A DNA stretch of 16,390 bases from SYIM01 sp964581825. GTDB lineage: Bacteria; Pseudomonadota; Gammaproteobacteria; Burkholderiales; Burkholderiaceae_E. The DNA is taken from NCBI GenBank assembly GCA_964581825.1, contig CAZORB010000101.1, forward strand, positions 1 to 16,390. The letters are read 5' to 3'. The notes under the pieces were generated by a model. That model was not told the DNA's origin, did no database searches, and was given only the letters and a program-made list of their open reading frames with translations. Positions 7,474-15,605 of this stretch are shown one piece after another. A program made the translations under genes and the position numbers. Positions within the stretch are counted from its first letter, which is position 1; each line of letters begins with the position of its first letter.

Positions 7474-8250
7474 TCAATCCTTCATGCGACTGGCGTATGC
7501 GGTGAGCTCACTTGTTGCTGCCCCCAGCAGACCGACATCGGTACCGATCGCAAGCATGTTGTAGCCCATCTTTCGAGCCCGGTCGATCCAGGCGCGGTCT
7601 GTCGCCATAAACCCAGCGGCTTTGCCATGCGCCCGTGCGACCTGCGCGATTCGACGCATGGCGGCGTCAAATTCGGGATGGTTGAACTGCGCCGGAATGC
7701 CCATGAAGTTCGAAAGGTCGAAATGACCCAGCCAAAGCACATCAATACCAGGCACTCGGGCGATGTCATCGAGGCAGGCGAGGCCCCGCTCGGTTTCGAT
7801 CTGTGCGATGACGGTTGTGCGCTGGTTGGCGATGGTGATCTTTTGCCCAACGTCGCCACCAAGATAGTCGCATTGCGCGAACCCAAACCCAGCGCCGCGT
7901 CGCCCCACCGGAGGGTAGCGACAGGCCTCAACGATATCTTTCGCCTGATCGGCCGATTCGACCATTGGCACCATGACCCCGCGCGCGCCGATGTCGAGTG
8001 CCCGCGCAAGATACGGGTACTGTCCGCGGGGCACGCGCACCATCGGCTCAATTGGAAGCCCGCGGCAGCTAGAAAACAGCCACTTGAGCGTCTCGAAGCC
8101 CAAGCCCGTGTGTTCCATGTCGTAGATCACAAACCGGCATCCGGAATTGGCAAGGATTGCCGACATGCCGGGTGAAAAGAACTCGAAAGTCATGGCCCCA
8201 ACAATGGTCTCGCCAGCAGCGAGGGGGGCTTGCAACGGGTTGGGCTTCAT
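7474..8250 (-). CDS. HpcH/HpaI-family aldolase (class II, metal-dependent)
   Basis: This 258-residue aldolase has the HpcH/HpaI TIM-barrel fold. Such enzymes cleave 4-hydroxy-2-oxo acids to pyruvate (or a related 2-oxoacid) and an aldehyde using a divalent metal. The active-site residues known from HpaI are all visible: Asp44 and His47 in YDMEH, Arg72 in VRVP, Asp86, metal ligands Glu152 in AQIET and Asp178 in GHFDLS. The YPPVGRRGAGF segment at 112-122 is also typical. It is the first gene of the minus-strand operon and starts 148 bases from the divergent dctP, a frequent pairing of such aldolases with TRAP uptake. The start at 8250 has only a weak ribosome binding site, but the N-terminal length fits the family. 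Related citramalyl-CoA or 2,4-dihydroxyhept-2-enedioate aldolases are possible; the aldehyde product is unknown. Confidence 0.9.
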   Translation of the reverse strand: MKPNPLQAPLAAGETIVGAMTFEFFSPGMSAILANSGCRFVIYDMEHTGLGFETLKWLFSSCRGLPIEPMVRVPRGQYPYLARALDIGARGVMVPMVESADQAKDIVEACRYPPVGRRGAGFGFAQCDYLGGDVGQKITIANQRTTVIAQIETERGLACLDDIARVPGIDVLWLGHFDLSNFMGIPAQFNHPEFDAAMRRIAQVARAHGKAAGFMATDRAWIDRARKMGYNMLAIGTDVGLLGAATSELTAYASRMKD

Positions 8251-8293
8251 GGTCTTACGCTTGAGTCGGTGGCAAATGACGAATAAGCTTTAT

Positions 8294-8304
8294 CTGGATT
8301 CCAG
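8294..8304. promoter_or_regulatory. short palindrome in the divergent promoter region, possible operator
   Basis: CTGGA-T-TCCAG is a perfect 5-bp inverted repeat around one base. It lies between the aldolase operon and the TRAP operon, where a shared regulator would bind. No regulator gene is in the window and no second copy was noticed, so this is a candidate only. Confidence 0.25.
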
Positions 8305-8306
8305 GT

Positions 8307-8332
8307 GCGCGGGCTTGCAGTCGCGCCCGCGC
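8307..8332. repeat. GC-rich inverted repeat in the divergent intergenic region
   Basis: GCGCGGGC (8307-8314) and GCCCGCGC (8325-8332) are exact inverted copies around a 10-base spacer. There is no T-run, so a terminator is unlikely. It may be an operator half-site pair, or a leader hairpin if dctP is transcribed from upstream of it. The rest of 8251-8398 shows no convincing -35/-10 pair that I would assign. Confidence 0.35.
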
Positions 8333-8398
8333 TGACGGGCCAGCATTCGGGTAAACCTGGGATTCACTATTCAATCATATTCGCCAGGAGACAAGACG

Positions 8399-9391
8399 AT
8401 GCTCAACCGAATTTCGGCAGCCGGACGGGGAATGTTGATCGCTGCAGCCCTCGCTGCGCTGCCCTGTGTTGCCACGGCTCAGACCGTACTTAAATTTGGA
8501 TTCGGACTTCCGGCCGAAGCCCACTACGGCGTAGGCGCCACCTACATGCAGAAGGCGGTTGCTGAGCGCATGGGCGGACGCTACAGGATCGAACTCTTCC
8601 CCAACTTTCAGCTGGGGGGCGAGCGGGAAATGACCGAGGGTGCGCAACTTGGCACCATCGATCTGGTGATCACCTCTACCGGTCCGGTCGGTAACTTCGT
8701 TCCCGATACGCTCATCACCGACATTCCCTTCCTGTTTCGCGACTATGCGCATGCGCGCGGCGTTCTCGATGGCCCGGTGGGACAGGCGATTCTCGATAAA
8801 TGTCCCGCCAAAGGTCTGATCTGCCTGGCGTGGTCTGAGAACGGCTTCCGGCACATGACCAACAACCGCCGCGAGGTGAAGTCGCCGGCGGACGCAAAAG
8901 GCCTGAAGATCCGCACGATGGAGAATCAGGTTCACATGACAGCGTTCCGCACACTCGGCGCGTTGCCAACGCCTATGGCGTTTCCCGAACTGTTCAGTGC
9001 GCTTCAGCAGGGTACGGTGGATGGCCAGGAGAACCCGATCGGCGTAATCGTGTCGGCGAAATTCGTACAGGTGCAAAAGCACCTGACGCTGTCCGGGCAC
9101 CTTTATTCACCCGCGCTGGTTCTGATGTCCCCGGCCGCCTACAACAAGATGTCGCCTGACGATCGCAAGCAGATCGTACAGATTGCGCGCGAGGGCGCGG
9201 CTATATCGCGCCAGCGGGTCGAACAGCTTGAGCGCGAAGGCATTGAGTCGCTGAAGGCTGCAGGTATGCAGATCCGCGCCCTGAGCGCCGAAGAAAAGGC
9301 ATCTTTCCAGACGGCGCTGGCACCGGCGTATGCCGAATATGCCAAGCGGTTTGGGCAGGCCCAGATCGACGCCATTCGCAACGCCAAGTAA
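8399..9391 (+). CDS. dctP: TRAP transporter substrate-binding protein, DctP family
   Basis: This 330-residue periplasmic solute receptor belongs to a TRAP carboxylate importer. A signal peptide is visible at 1-28 (MLNRISAAGRGML, then an Ala/Leu-rich core, with likely cleavage after ATA before Gln28). The mature protein starts with a beta strand LKFGFGLP. The family's central motif GLKIRTMENQVHM (169-180) carries Arg172, which binds the substrate carboxylate in characterised members. The GFRHMTNNRR segment holds Arg151, at the position of a second ligand-contacting Arg. The FPELFSALQQGTVDGQENP region is also typical. The start at 8399 has AGGAG at 8386-8390. It is the first gene of the dctP-dctQ-dctM operon, divergent from the aldolase operon, so its ligand is probably the starting substrate of that pathway. 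The exact ligand cannot be read from sequence. Confidence 0.95.
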   Translation: MLNRISAAGRGMLIAAALAALPCVATAQTVLKFGFGLPAEAHYGVGATYMQKAVAERMGGRYRIELFPNFQLGGEREMTEGAQLGTIDLVITSTGPVGNFVPDTLITDIPFLFRDYAHARGVLDGPVGQAILDKCPAKGLICLAWSENGFRHMTNNRREVKSPADAKGLKIRTMENQVHMTAFRTLGALPTPMAFPELFSALQQGTVDGQENPIGVIVSAKFVQVQKHLTLSGHLYSPALVLMSPAAYNKMSPDDRKQIVQIAREGAAISRQRVEQLEREGIESLKAAGMQIRALSAEEKASFQTALAPAYAEYAKRFGQAQIDAIRNAK

Positions 9392-9413
9392 ACCGTATCG
9401 TATTGGCGTCTCT

Positions 9414-9442
9414 GCCAGCGCCCCTGATTCCGGGGGCCTGGC
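9414..9442 (+). promoter_or_regulatory. stable intercistronic hairpin between dctP and dctQ
   Basis: GCCAG-C-GCCCC (9414-9424) pairs with GGGGC-CTGGC (9433-9442), giving ten base pairs, one bulged C at 9419 and an 8-base loop. It begins 22 bases after the dctP stop and ends before the dctQ ribosome binding site. A hairpin in this position is known in other binding-protein operons to protect the upstream mRNA or attenuate readthrough, giving more receptor than permease. There is no T-run, so full termination is unlikely. The structure is seen in the sequence; the effect is inference. Confidence 0.5.
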
Positions 9443-9480
9443 GGTGGCGTCGCTCACGCAACCGAGCGGATGGAGTCGTC

Positions 9481-9978
9481 ATGGTGCGGCAACTGATCCT
9501 TGCGGCGGACCGTTTTGTGGGCCGCCTGATTCTCGCTCTGGCATGCATTCTTCTGGCGGCTGCCGCGCTTTGCGGCGCCTACCAGATCATTGCGCGGTTT
9601 GTGCTTCAGGAACCCTCCACCTGGACCGAAGTGCTCACGCGGACCCTGATCATCTGGAGCGTGTTTCTTGGGCTAAGCGCCTCGCTGCGAGGCGGCGCAC
9701 TGCTGTCGGTAGACCTGCTGTACCGCACGGTTGCGAAAACGCCTTACCTGCCGGTACTGCACTTCCTGATCACAGCCTGCACGATGCTGTTTCTGCTGGT
9801 CATCGTCTGGTACGGCTGGGATGTCGTTTATCGCGTGAGATTTCAAAACCTGGCGGGACTGGAGATTCCCATCTCCTGGGCGTACGCAGCGATTCCGGTC
9901 GGGGCGATGTTCGGCATATTGGGCCTGCTTGCCAACTATCTCGACCCGCGTCGTGGTGAGCTTGAAACGCAGCAATAG
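9481..9978 (+). CDS. dctQ: TRAP transporter small permease, DctQ family
   Basis: This 165-residue inner-membrane protein has four predicted membrane segments: near residues 14-36 (LILALACILLAAAALCG), 50-70, 85-110 (LHFLITACTMLFLLVIVWYGW) and 125-150. The pattern and the EPSTWTEVLTRTLIIWSVFLG stretch, with Trp and Glu in the first loop, are characteristic of DctQ, which docks with DctM. The start at 9481 is preceded by GGAG at 9472-9475. An in-frame TTG at 9403 would add 26 Arg/Pro-rich, non-membrane residues that run through the intercistronic hairpin, so it was rejected. It lies 89 bases after dctP and 27 bases before dctM. Confidence 0.9.
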   Translation: MVRQLILAADRFVGRLILALACILLAAAALCGAYQIIARFVLQEPSTWTEVLTRTLIIWSVFLGLSASLRGGALLSVDLLYRTVAKTPYLPVLHFLITACTMLFLLVIVWYGWDVVYRVRFQNLAGLEIPISWAYAAIPVGAMFGILGLLANYLDPRRGELETQQ

Positions 9979-10005
9979 TGCAACGCCCCACCAGGAGCAA
10001 CGCTG

Positions 10006-11283
10006 ATGGTTCCTGCAGTCTTCACGATATTTCTGGCGCTGCTCGCGCTGAGCGTGCCCGTTGCGGTAGCGATCGGCCTGGGCTCAATCGCAGGCATCCG
10101 GTTTTTCTCGAACATGCCCATGCTCGAGTCGGCGCGGCAGCTGTTCACCTCAATCGATAAATTTCCGCTTGTCGCAATCCCGTTTTTTATTCTTTCAGGC
10201 AATCTGATGGAGGCGGGGGGTATCTCCGAGCGGCTGGTTAACTTTGCACGCGCGTTGGTTGGCGGGGTGCAGGGTGGCCTCGCGATGAGCTGCGTGCTCA
10301 CCTGCATGATTTTTGCAGCAGTGTCCGGATCAAGTGTCGCCACCACGTTCGCAATCGGTGCCATCCTGATTCCGGCGATGGTTCGATATGGGTACCCCGT
10401 TCAACGCGCGGCTGCGCTGCAGGCATCTTCCGCCGAGCTAGGTGTGATTATTCCGCCGTCCATTCCGATGATTCTGTATGGCGTGTCCGCGGAAGTGTCG
10501 GTAGGCGAAATGTTTATTGCCGGCTTCGGACCTGGTTTATTGATTGGCGCAGCCTTAATTCTGTTCATTTATCTATGGTGCAAGTTCACCGGCCATGGAC
10601 AACGCGATGGAGAAGGGCGGTTAGAACTAGGCGTGGCACTGAAACAGTCTAGCCTCGCGCTGTTGATGCCAGTGGTGGTGCTCGGCGGCATCTACGGTGG
10701 CGTGTTCACGCCCACCGAGGCGTCAGTGACTGCGGTGTTTTATGCGCTGATTGTAGGGATGTTCGTCTATCGAACCATCGGTTGGCGTGATCTGGTTCGA
10801 GCGCTTCAGAAGACTGTGGTGTCCACCACTGTGATCATGTTGATCATTGCGACTGCGGGGCTTTTCGCGTTTCTGATCACCCGCGCAGGGGTGCCTGCGG
10901 CCGTTGGCAATTGGGTTGCCGCCAACTTCGATAGCCCGGTGGCCTACCTGATCGGTGTGAATCTGTTTCTGTTTGTGATCGGCATGTTTATTGAAACAGG
11001 CGCAGCGATTGTGGTGCTGGCCCCCATCCTTGCACCGGTTGCGATTCAGTTTGGAATCGACCCAGTGCACTTCGGCATCATCATGGTGGTGAATCTGGCG
11101 CTTGGCATGATCACGCCGCCGTTTGGCGTGAACCTGTTTGCAGCGTGCACGGTTGCCAAAATTTCTTATGACGAAATCATTCCGCCTATCATGCCGTATG
11201 TCGCTGTGGTGGTGGCGTGCCTGGCGGTCATTACGTTTGTACCTGAGATCAGTCTTTGGCTGAGAGATCTCGTGTATCGATAA
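10006..11283 (+). CDS. dctM: TRAP transporter large permease, DctM family
   Basis: This 425-residue polytopic inner-membrane protein forms the sodium-coupled transport channel of the TRAP system, with about 12 membrane segments. Family motifs are clear: PFFILSGNLMEAGGI near residues 63-77, the AVSGSSVATTFAIGAILIPAM signature near 105-125, SAELGVIIPPSIPMILYG near 145-162 and LGMITPPFGVNLFAA near 366-380. Length is normal for DctM. The start at 10006 follows AGGAG at 9993-9997 with an eight-base gap. It is the last gene of the operon; its stop is 17 bases from the stop of the convergent efflux pump gene. Confidence 0.95.
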   Translation: MVPAVFTIFLALLALSVPVAVAIGLGSIAGIRFFSNMPMLESARQLFTSIDKFPLVAIPFFILSGNLMEAGGISERLVNFARALVGGVQGGLAMSCVLTCMIFAAVSGSSVATTFAIGAILIPAMVRYGYPVQRAAALQASSAELGVIIPPSIPMILYGVSAEVSVGEMFIAGFGPGLLIGAALILFIYLWCKFTGHGQRDGEGRLELGVALKQSSLALLMPVVVLGGIYGGVFTPTEASVTAVFYALIVGMFVYRTIGWRDLVRALQKTVVSTTVIMLIIATAGLFAFLITRAGVPAAVGNWVAANFDSPVAYLIGVNLFLFVIGMFIETGAAIVVLAPILAPVAIQFGIDPVHFGIIMVVNLALGMITPPFGVNLFAACTVAKISYDEIIPPIMPYVAVVVACLAVITFVPEISLWLRDLVYR

Positions 11284-11289
11284 GCCGCA

Positions 11290-11309
11290 GTCGCGTATCT
11301 TCACGCGGC
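11290..11309. terminator. weak hairpin between convergent dctM and czcA-like genes
   Basis: GTCGCGT (11290-11296) can pair with ACGCGGC (11303-11309) around ATCTTC, forming seven pairs including one G-T. It spans the stop codon of the minus-strand pump gene and lies just after the dctM stop. Neither strand has a T-run after it. It is a possible bidirectional 3' end structure, with low confidence. Confidence 0.25.
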
Positions 11310-14300
11310 ATGCGTGGCTGGGCTGCCCTGCGCGGTCGAGGAACGACCGAAAAGCATGGCGTATAGCACGGGCAAAACAATGAGCGTTAGCAGCGTCGCC
11401 GACGCTAGGCCGCCGATCACCACGATTGCGAGCGGCCGCTGCGTTTCGGCGCCTATTGCCGTGCTGAGTGCCATGGGAAGCAGCCCGAGCGCCGCAAGAA
11501 GCGCGGTCATCAACACCGTACGAAGCCTTTGCATAGCCCCCTCGGTAATGGCTTCCATCAGTCCCATTCCATGGGCCCGGAGCTGCTGAAACCCGGCGAG
11601 CATCACGACGCCGTTTAATACCGCCTGCCCCGACAGCGCGATAAATCCAATTGCAGCTGAGACCGATAGCGGGATCTGAAAGACGTATAGCGCAACAAAT
11701 CCGCCGATCAGCGCAAGCGGTACGTTAACCAGGATGAGCAGGGCGACTTTCAGCGATTTGAAGGCGTCGAACAACAGAACAAAAATGAGCACGAGTGACA
11801 GCGGCACCACCAGGCTCAGCCGCTTCATCGCGCGCTCCTGGTTTTCAAATTCGCCCGACCAGTTCAGCGCATAGCCGTGCGGAATCTGCACATTCTTGTC
11901 AACCCGCTGCTTCATGTCCGCGACAACCGAACCCATGTCGCGACCGCGGATGAAGATGCCGATCGCCATGGTTCGCCGTCCCGACTCTCGGGCGATGTTC
12001 ATCGCACCGCCCGCTTCTTTCAGGTTGGCAACGGCAGATAGTGCGACATAGCCTCCATCTGGCGTCGGAATCGGTATGTTTGCAAGTTGCGCCAGGGATC
12101 GCTGCCCGGGAGCGAGACGTACGGCGAGCCCGAAGCGACGTTCACCTTCCCAGATGCTGGTGACGGGGCGCCCCGCGAGGGCAGCCTCGATGACATCCTG
12201 AATGTCGGCAACATTTAAGCCGTAGCGACCGATGCGGTCACGGTCGACTTCAATCAGCAGTTGCGGCAGCTCGCCGAGTCGGTCAATTTCCGCGCGATAG
12301 ACACCAGCGACCTGCTTGACCTGATACTCAATGGCCTGCATGGTGGTTCGCAGCACGGCAAGATCATCTCCCGCCAGTTTGATCACGATCTGTCCGTCGA
12401 TCTGAGAGATTGATTCCAGCACGTTGTCGCGAATCGGCTGAGAAAAAGTGGGCTCCATGCCCGGAATCTTTTGTACGGCGCGCTCGAGCTCTTCGAGAAG
12501 CTGGTCACGGCTGAGGTGCTTGCGCCAGGCCTCCGGTGGCTTCAGATCAACAAACATCTCCGCCATCGAAATTGTTTTGGGGTCTGTGCCGTCTTCAGGC
12601 TTACCCGCTTTCGACACCACGGATAGGACCTCAGGGATTTGCCGCATGGCCGTGCGCAGCTGGTGCAGAGCCGACTGCGCTTCTTCAATCGATACGCTAG
12701 CAGGAAGCCGTACGTTGACCCATAAGGTTCCTTCGTTCAGTTCTGGCAGGAACTCTGATCCGAGTTTTGTTGCAACACCCATCGCCGCAACAAACGCGAT
12801 CAGTGCCGACGTTACGACCGTTTTTCGCCAGGTGAGTGCCCAGGTCAGAACGGGTCGGTATAGACGCTTGCACAGCGATACCAGTCGATTGTCGTGATGG
12901 GGCAGTCCTCGCCGAAGGATGTGTCGCGCCAGCAGGGGCAATAGGGTCAGCGACAAAATCAGCGAAGCGATCAATGCGGCCACGACCGACAAAGCCATCG
13001 GCTCGAAGATGCGACCCTCGTGCCGCTCAAGCGCGAAAATCGGGATATGCGCCGCGATGATGATCAACATGGAGAACAGGGTTGGTCGACCGACCTCATT
13101 CGTTGCTGATTCGATCAGCTTGGTCCGTTCGCGTTCGCTGATGCCTTCGCCGCGTAGGGCCAGGCGGTGCATGATGTTTTCGATAACGATCACTGCCCCG
13201 TCGACGATGATGCCGAAGTCGAGCGCTCCGAGGCTGAGAAGATTCGCGGGTATCCCCATGATTCGCAGACCGAGGAAGGTTGCAAGCAGCGAGAGCGGAA
13301 TGATCATGACAACGAGCAGACTTGCCCGTACGTTGGACAAAAACAGATACAACACCAGTGATACCAGTAATGCGCCCTCAACGAGATTGGTGAACACGGA
13401 ACGCAGGGTGCGCTCCATGAGCCAAGTCCGGTCGTAATACGGCGCAATTTCGACCCCGGGTGGCAGCCCTCTGGCGTTTAAGTCAGCAATCCGTTCCTTC
13501 ACCCGGCGCAGCACCTCTGAAGGGTTCTCGCCCCGCCGAATGATCACAATGCCAGTCACGATGTCGTTGTCGTCGTCCTGGCCAACCGTGCCTAGCCTTG
13601 GCACCTCGCCAATCGCAACCTGTGCAACATCGGATACCAGGATCGGCGTATTGTTTCGGGTAACGATTGCGATACGCCCAATGTCGTCGGTACTGCGAAG
13701 AAGTCCTATCCCGCGAATCGTGAATTGCTGTCCACCCTGCGAGACGTAGCTGCCTCCAGCATTGGCGTTGCCCCGGCCTAATGCCTCGAGCAGTTGCTGA
13801 TAAGTGAGCTTGTAGGCCCGCATCCGGTCAGGGTCAGGTTGGACTTCGTACTGCTTGATAGCGCCGCCCATGGCGATCACATCGGCAACCCCGGGCACCT
13901 GCCGCAAAGAACGCTCAACGACCCAGTCTTCGATGGATCGCAACTCAACGGGGCTATAGCCCGCTCCGCGCAGACGGTATCGAAGTACCTCGCCCACAGG
14001 CGTTGCGTTTGGCGCAATCGACGCTTCCACCCCCGGCGGCAGTGACACGCCCCGAAGACGTTCATTGACCTGCTGCCGAATCACATTGACATTGGCGTGA
14101 TCGTCATAGGTGATCACATTGAATGACAGGCCAAACTGCGTATGCGAGAAGAGGCGAATAGAGTTCGGCAGTCCTGACAGCGCAACTTCGATCGGTAGCG
14201 TTACCTGTTTCTCTACCTCTTCAGCAGCCGCGCCAGGGTAGAGCGCGATAACCGTCACCTGGGTGTCGGTGACATCGGGAAAGGCCTCCACCGGTAACTG

Positions 14301-14393
14301 ACGGAATGCAGTGACCCCTGCGATGACGAATAGCAACGTTCCAATCAGGATCAGCAGCGGCTGGTTGAGGGAGAACCGAATCAACCGCTTCAT
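11301..14393 (-). CDS. czcA: heavy-metal efflux RND pump, CzcA/CusA family
   Basis: This 1030-residue, inner-membrane, proton-driven efflux pump contains 12 membrane segments and two large periplasmic loops. MKRLIRFSLNQPLLI begins the first membrane helix. FPDVTDTQVTV (38-48) is the heavy-metal-efflux branch signature near the N-terminus. The proton-relay motif in membrane helix 4 is DFGIIVDGAVIVIEN at 392-406, with Asp392, Asp398 and Glu405. In the published classification of this family, DFG...DGA fits divalent-cation pumps (Co, Zn, Cd, Ni), whereas monovalent Cu/Ag pumps carry a different sequence here. The start overlaps the stop of the adaptor gene as ATGA. The gene looks complete. Metal identity is inferred from the motif only. 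Confidence 0.93.
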   Translation of the reverse strand: MKRLIRFSLNQPLLILIGTLLFVIAGVTAFRQLPVEAFPDVTDTQVTVIALYPGAAAEEVEKQVTLPIEVALSGLPNSIRLFSHTQFGLSFNVITYDDHANVNVIRQQVNERLRGVSLPPGVEASIAPNATPVGEVLRYRLRGAGYSPVELRSIEDWVVERSLRQVPGVADVIAMGGAIKQYEVQPDPDRMRAYKLTYQQLLEALGRGNANAGGSYVSQGGQQFTIRGIGLLRSTDDIGRIAIVTRNNTPILVSDVAQVAIGEVPRLGTVGQDDDNDIVTGIVIIRRGENPSEVLRRVKERIADLNARGLPPGVEIAPYYDRTWLMERTLRSVFTNLVEGALLVSLVLYLFLSNVRASLLVVMIIPLSLLATFLGLRIMGIPANLLSLGALDFGIIVDGAVIVIENIMHRLALRGEGISERERTKLIESATNEVGRPTLFSMLIIIAAHIPIFALERHEGRIFEPMALSVVAALIASLILSLTLLPLLARHILRRGLPHHDNRLVSLCKRLYRPVLTWALTWRKTVVTSALIAFVAAMGVATKLGSEFLPELNEGTLWVNVRLPASVSIEEAQSALHQLRTAMRQIPEVLSVVSKAGKPEDGTDPKTISMAEMFVDLKPPEAWRKHLSRDQLLEELERAVQKIPGMEPTFSQPIRDNVLESISQIDGQIVIKLAGDDLAVLRTTMQAIEYQVKQVAGVYRAEIDRLGELPQLLIEVDRDRIGRYGLNVADIQDVIEAALAGRPVTSIWEGERRFGLAVRLAPGQRSLAQLANIPIPTPDGGYVALSAVANLKEAGGAMNIARESGRRTMAIGIFIRGRDMGSVVADMKQRVDKNVQIPHGYALNWSGEFENQERAMKRLSLVVPLSLVLIFVLLFDAFKSLKVALLILVNVPLALIGGFVALYVFQIPLSVSAAIGFIALSGQAVLNGVVMLAGFQQLRAHGMGLMEAITEGAMQRLRTVLMTALLAALGLLPMALSTAIGAETQRPLAIVVIGGLASATLLTLIVLPVLYAMLFGRSSTAQGSPATHAA

Positions 14394-15595
14394 CGACCCG
14401 TGCTCCGACTCGGAGTCGACGAGCGCTCATTGGCATCAGCTGCGCTTCGATACATTCTTGCGAGCAGCAGCGTATTCTCAAACAGTACCTGTTCGCCAGG
14501 CTTCACACCTTCCCGTACCAACACGCGTTCGGTTCCGAGGTAGGTGATCTCTGCTGTTCGCGGCTCGAATTCGCCTGGTCGAGCCGAGACATAAATCCAG
14601 TGCGTATTGTCCTGACTGACCACTGCCGAGGAGGGCACCACCGCGCCCTGACCAGGTGAGTGGCTGAGTCGAATCCGGCCCAGCATCTCCAGCTTTAGTA
14701 GCCGTGCGCTGTTATCCACCCGAGCGCGAACCTTGAGTGTTCGCGTCAGCGGATCGATTGCATCGCCCACTGCTGTGATGTCCGCTGGGAAGACGCGATC
14801 GGGGTAAGCGTGAGCAATAAACTCCACACGACGCCCTTTCTCGATCTGAGACAGGTCACCTTCGCGGACATCAATCTGCAGCCACAGGTGCGCGGGGTCG
14901 GTCAGGATGAACAGCGCGCTCGCTCCAGGGCCAAATTGCTCAGGGCGCAGCTCCTGGCCTGGGTTGACGCTACGTTCAACCACCACCCCTGAAATGCCCG
15001 CGGTGATGGCCAAACGCTGATTCACACCCTCGGAGCTTCCGTAGAGTCGGGTTCGGGCCTGAGCGCGCTCAAGTTCCGTCTGCGCTCGAAACACATCGGT
15101 TTCCGCCTGCTCAAGGTCTTTGCGTGCCGCGATTCCGATGCTGTGCAGGTCGCGTACGCGCTCGAGTTGACGTTGAGCATGTGAGAGCTCGGTTCTGGCG
15201 CGGCCCGCGTCGGCCTGCGCTACCCCAAATTCGGGCGAGGCGAGCTCTGCGAGCACCTGCCCTGCTACGACCTGGCTTCCGACATCCGCACGGATCGCAG
15301 ATACGCGACCGGAGAAGGCAGGATAAATACGTTGGGTACGGTCTTCGTCCCAGACGACACGAGCAGGCATGTCAATCGTCACCGGTCGGGAGGGTTCGGC
15401 GGGCGATGTCTTGAGCGAGGCGAGTTGAGGGTGGTCGATCGGGAAACGTAGCGTCGCGCCATCCATGATCGGGCGGGGTGTGGGAGGGTTTGTTCGATGC
15501 GGCTCCTGGCAGCCCGCCAGTGTCAGACCGACCATCACAGAGCCGAGCAAAGCGATGACGCTCAGGTTTGATACCTGATGATTTCCAGTTTTCAT
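14390..15595 (-). CDS. czcB: RND efflux periplasmic adaptor (membrane fusion protein), CzcB-like lipoprotein
   Basis: This 401-residue HlyD-type adaptor links the inner-membrane pump to the outer-membrane channel. The N-terminus is a lipoprotein signal with lipobox LAGC and acylated Cys29. Two lipoyl half-motifs lie near 90-120 (YPAFSGRVSAIRADVGSQVV) and 195-215 (ITAGISGVVVERSVNPGQE). They flank a coiled-coil hairpin at about 125-185, rich in Ala, Arg, Glu and Gln. A beta-barrel domain follows (LWLQIDVREGDLSQI near 237-251), then the membrane-proximal domain. No His-rich metal-binding N-terminal tract is present, unlike some CzcB proteins. The start is 10 bases after the stop of the channel gene. 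The tail is Ser/Arg-rich and ends within the pump start. Confidence 0.9.
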   Translation of the reverse strand: MKTGNHQVSNLSVIALLGSVMVGLTLAGCQEPHRTNPPTPRPIMDGATLRFPIDHPQLASLKTSPAEPSRPVTIDMPARVVWDEDRTQRIYPAFSGRVSAIRADVGSQVVAGQVLAELASPEFGVAQADAGRARTELSHAQRQLERVRDLHSIGIAARKDLEQAETDVFRAQTELERAQARTRLYGSSEGVNQRLAITAGISGVVVERSVNPGQELRPEQFGPGASALFILTDPAHLWLQIDVREGDLSQIEKGRRVEFIAHAYPDRVFPADITAVGDAIDPLTRTLKVRARVDNSARLLKLEMLGRIRLSHSPGQGAVVPSSAVVSQDNTHWIYVSARPGEFEPRTAEITYLGTERVLVREGVKPGEQVLFENTLLLARMYRSAADANERSSTPSRSTGR

Positions 15596-15605
15596 GGTGC
15601 GCAGT

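Noticed and set aside
7330..8175. 281-codon open frame on the + strand opposite the aldolase and dehydrogenase.
   Set aside because: It crosses two real minus-strand genes and resembles no protein family; the opposite strand carries complete catalytic residues.
8375..9100. 241-codon open frame on the - strand opposite dctP.
   Set aside because: dctP has a signal peptide, ribosome binding site and family motifs; the opposite frame has none.
9403..9480. TTG start for dctQ at 9403.
   Set aside because: It adds Arg/Pro-rich residues absent from the family and crosses a strong hairpin; the ATG at 9481 has a good ribosome binding site.
10723..11304. 193-codon His/Asp-rich open frame on the - strand opposite dctM.
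   Set aside because: The His/Asp/Arg-rich composition is the reverse-strand reading of hydrophobic membrane codons, not a metal-binding protein.
11290..11309. A canonical bidirectional intrinsic terminator between dctM and the pump gene.
   Set aside because: Only a short stem with one G-T pair and no T-run is present, so it is listed only as a weak hairpin.
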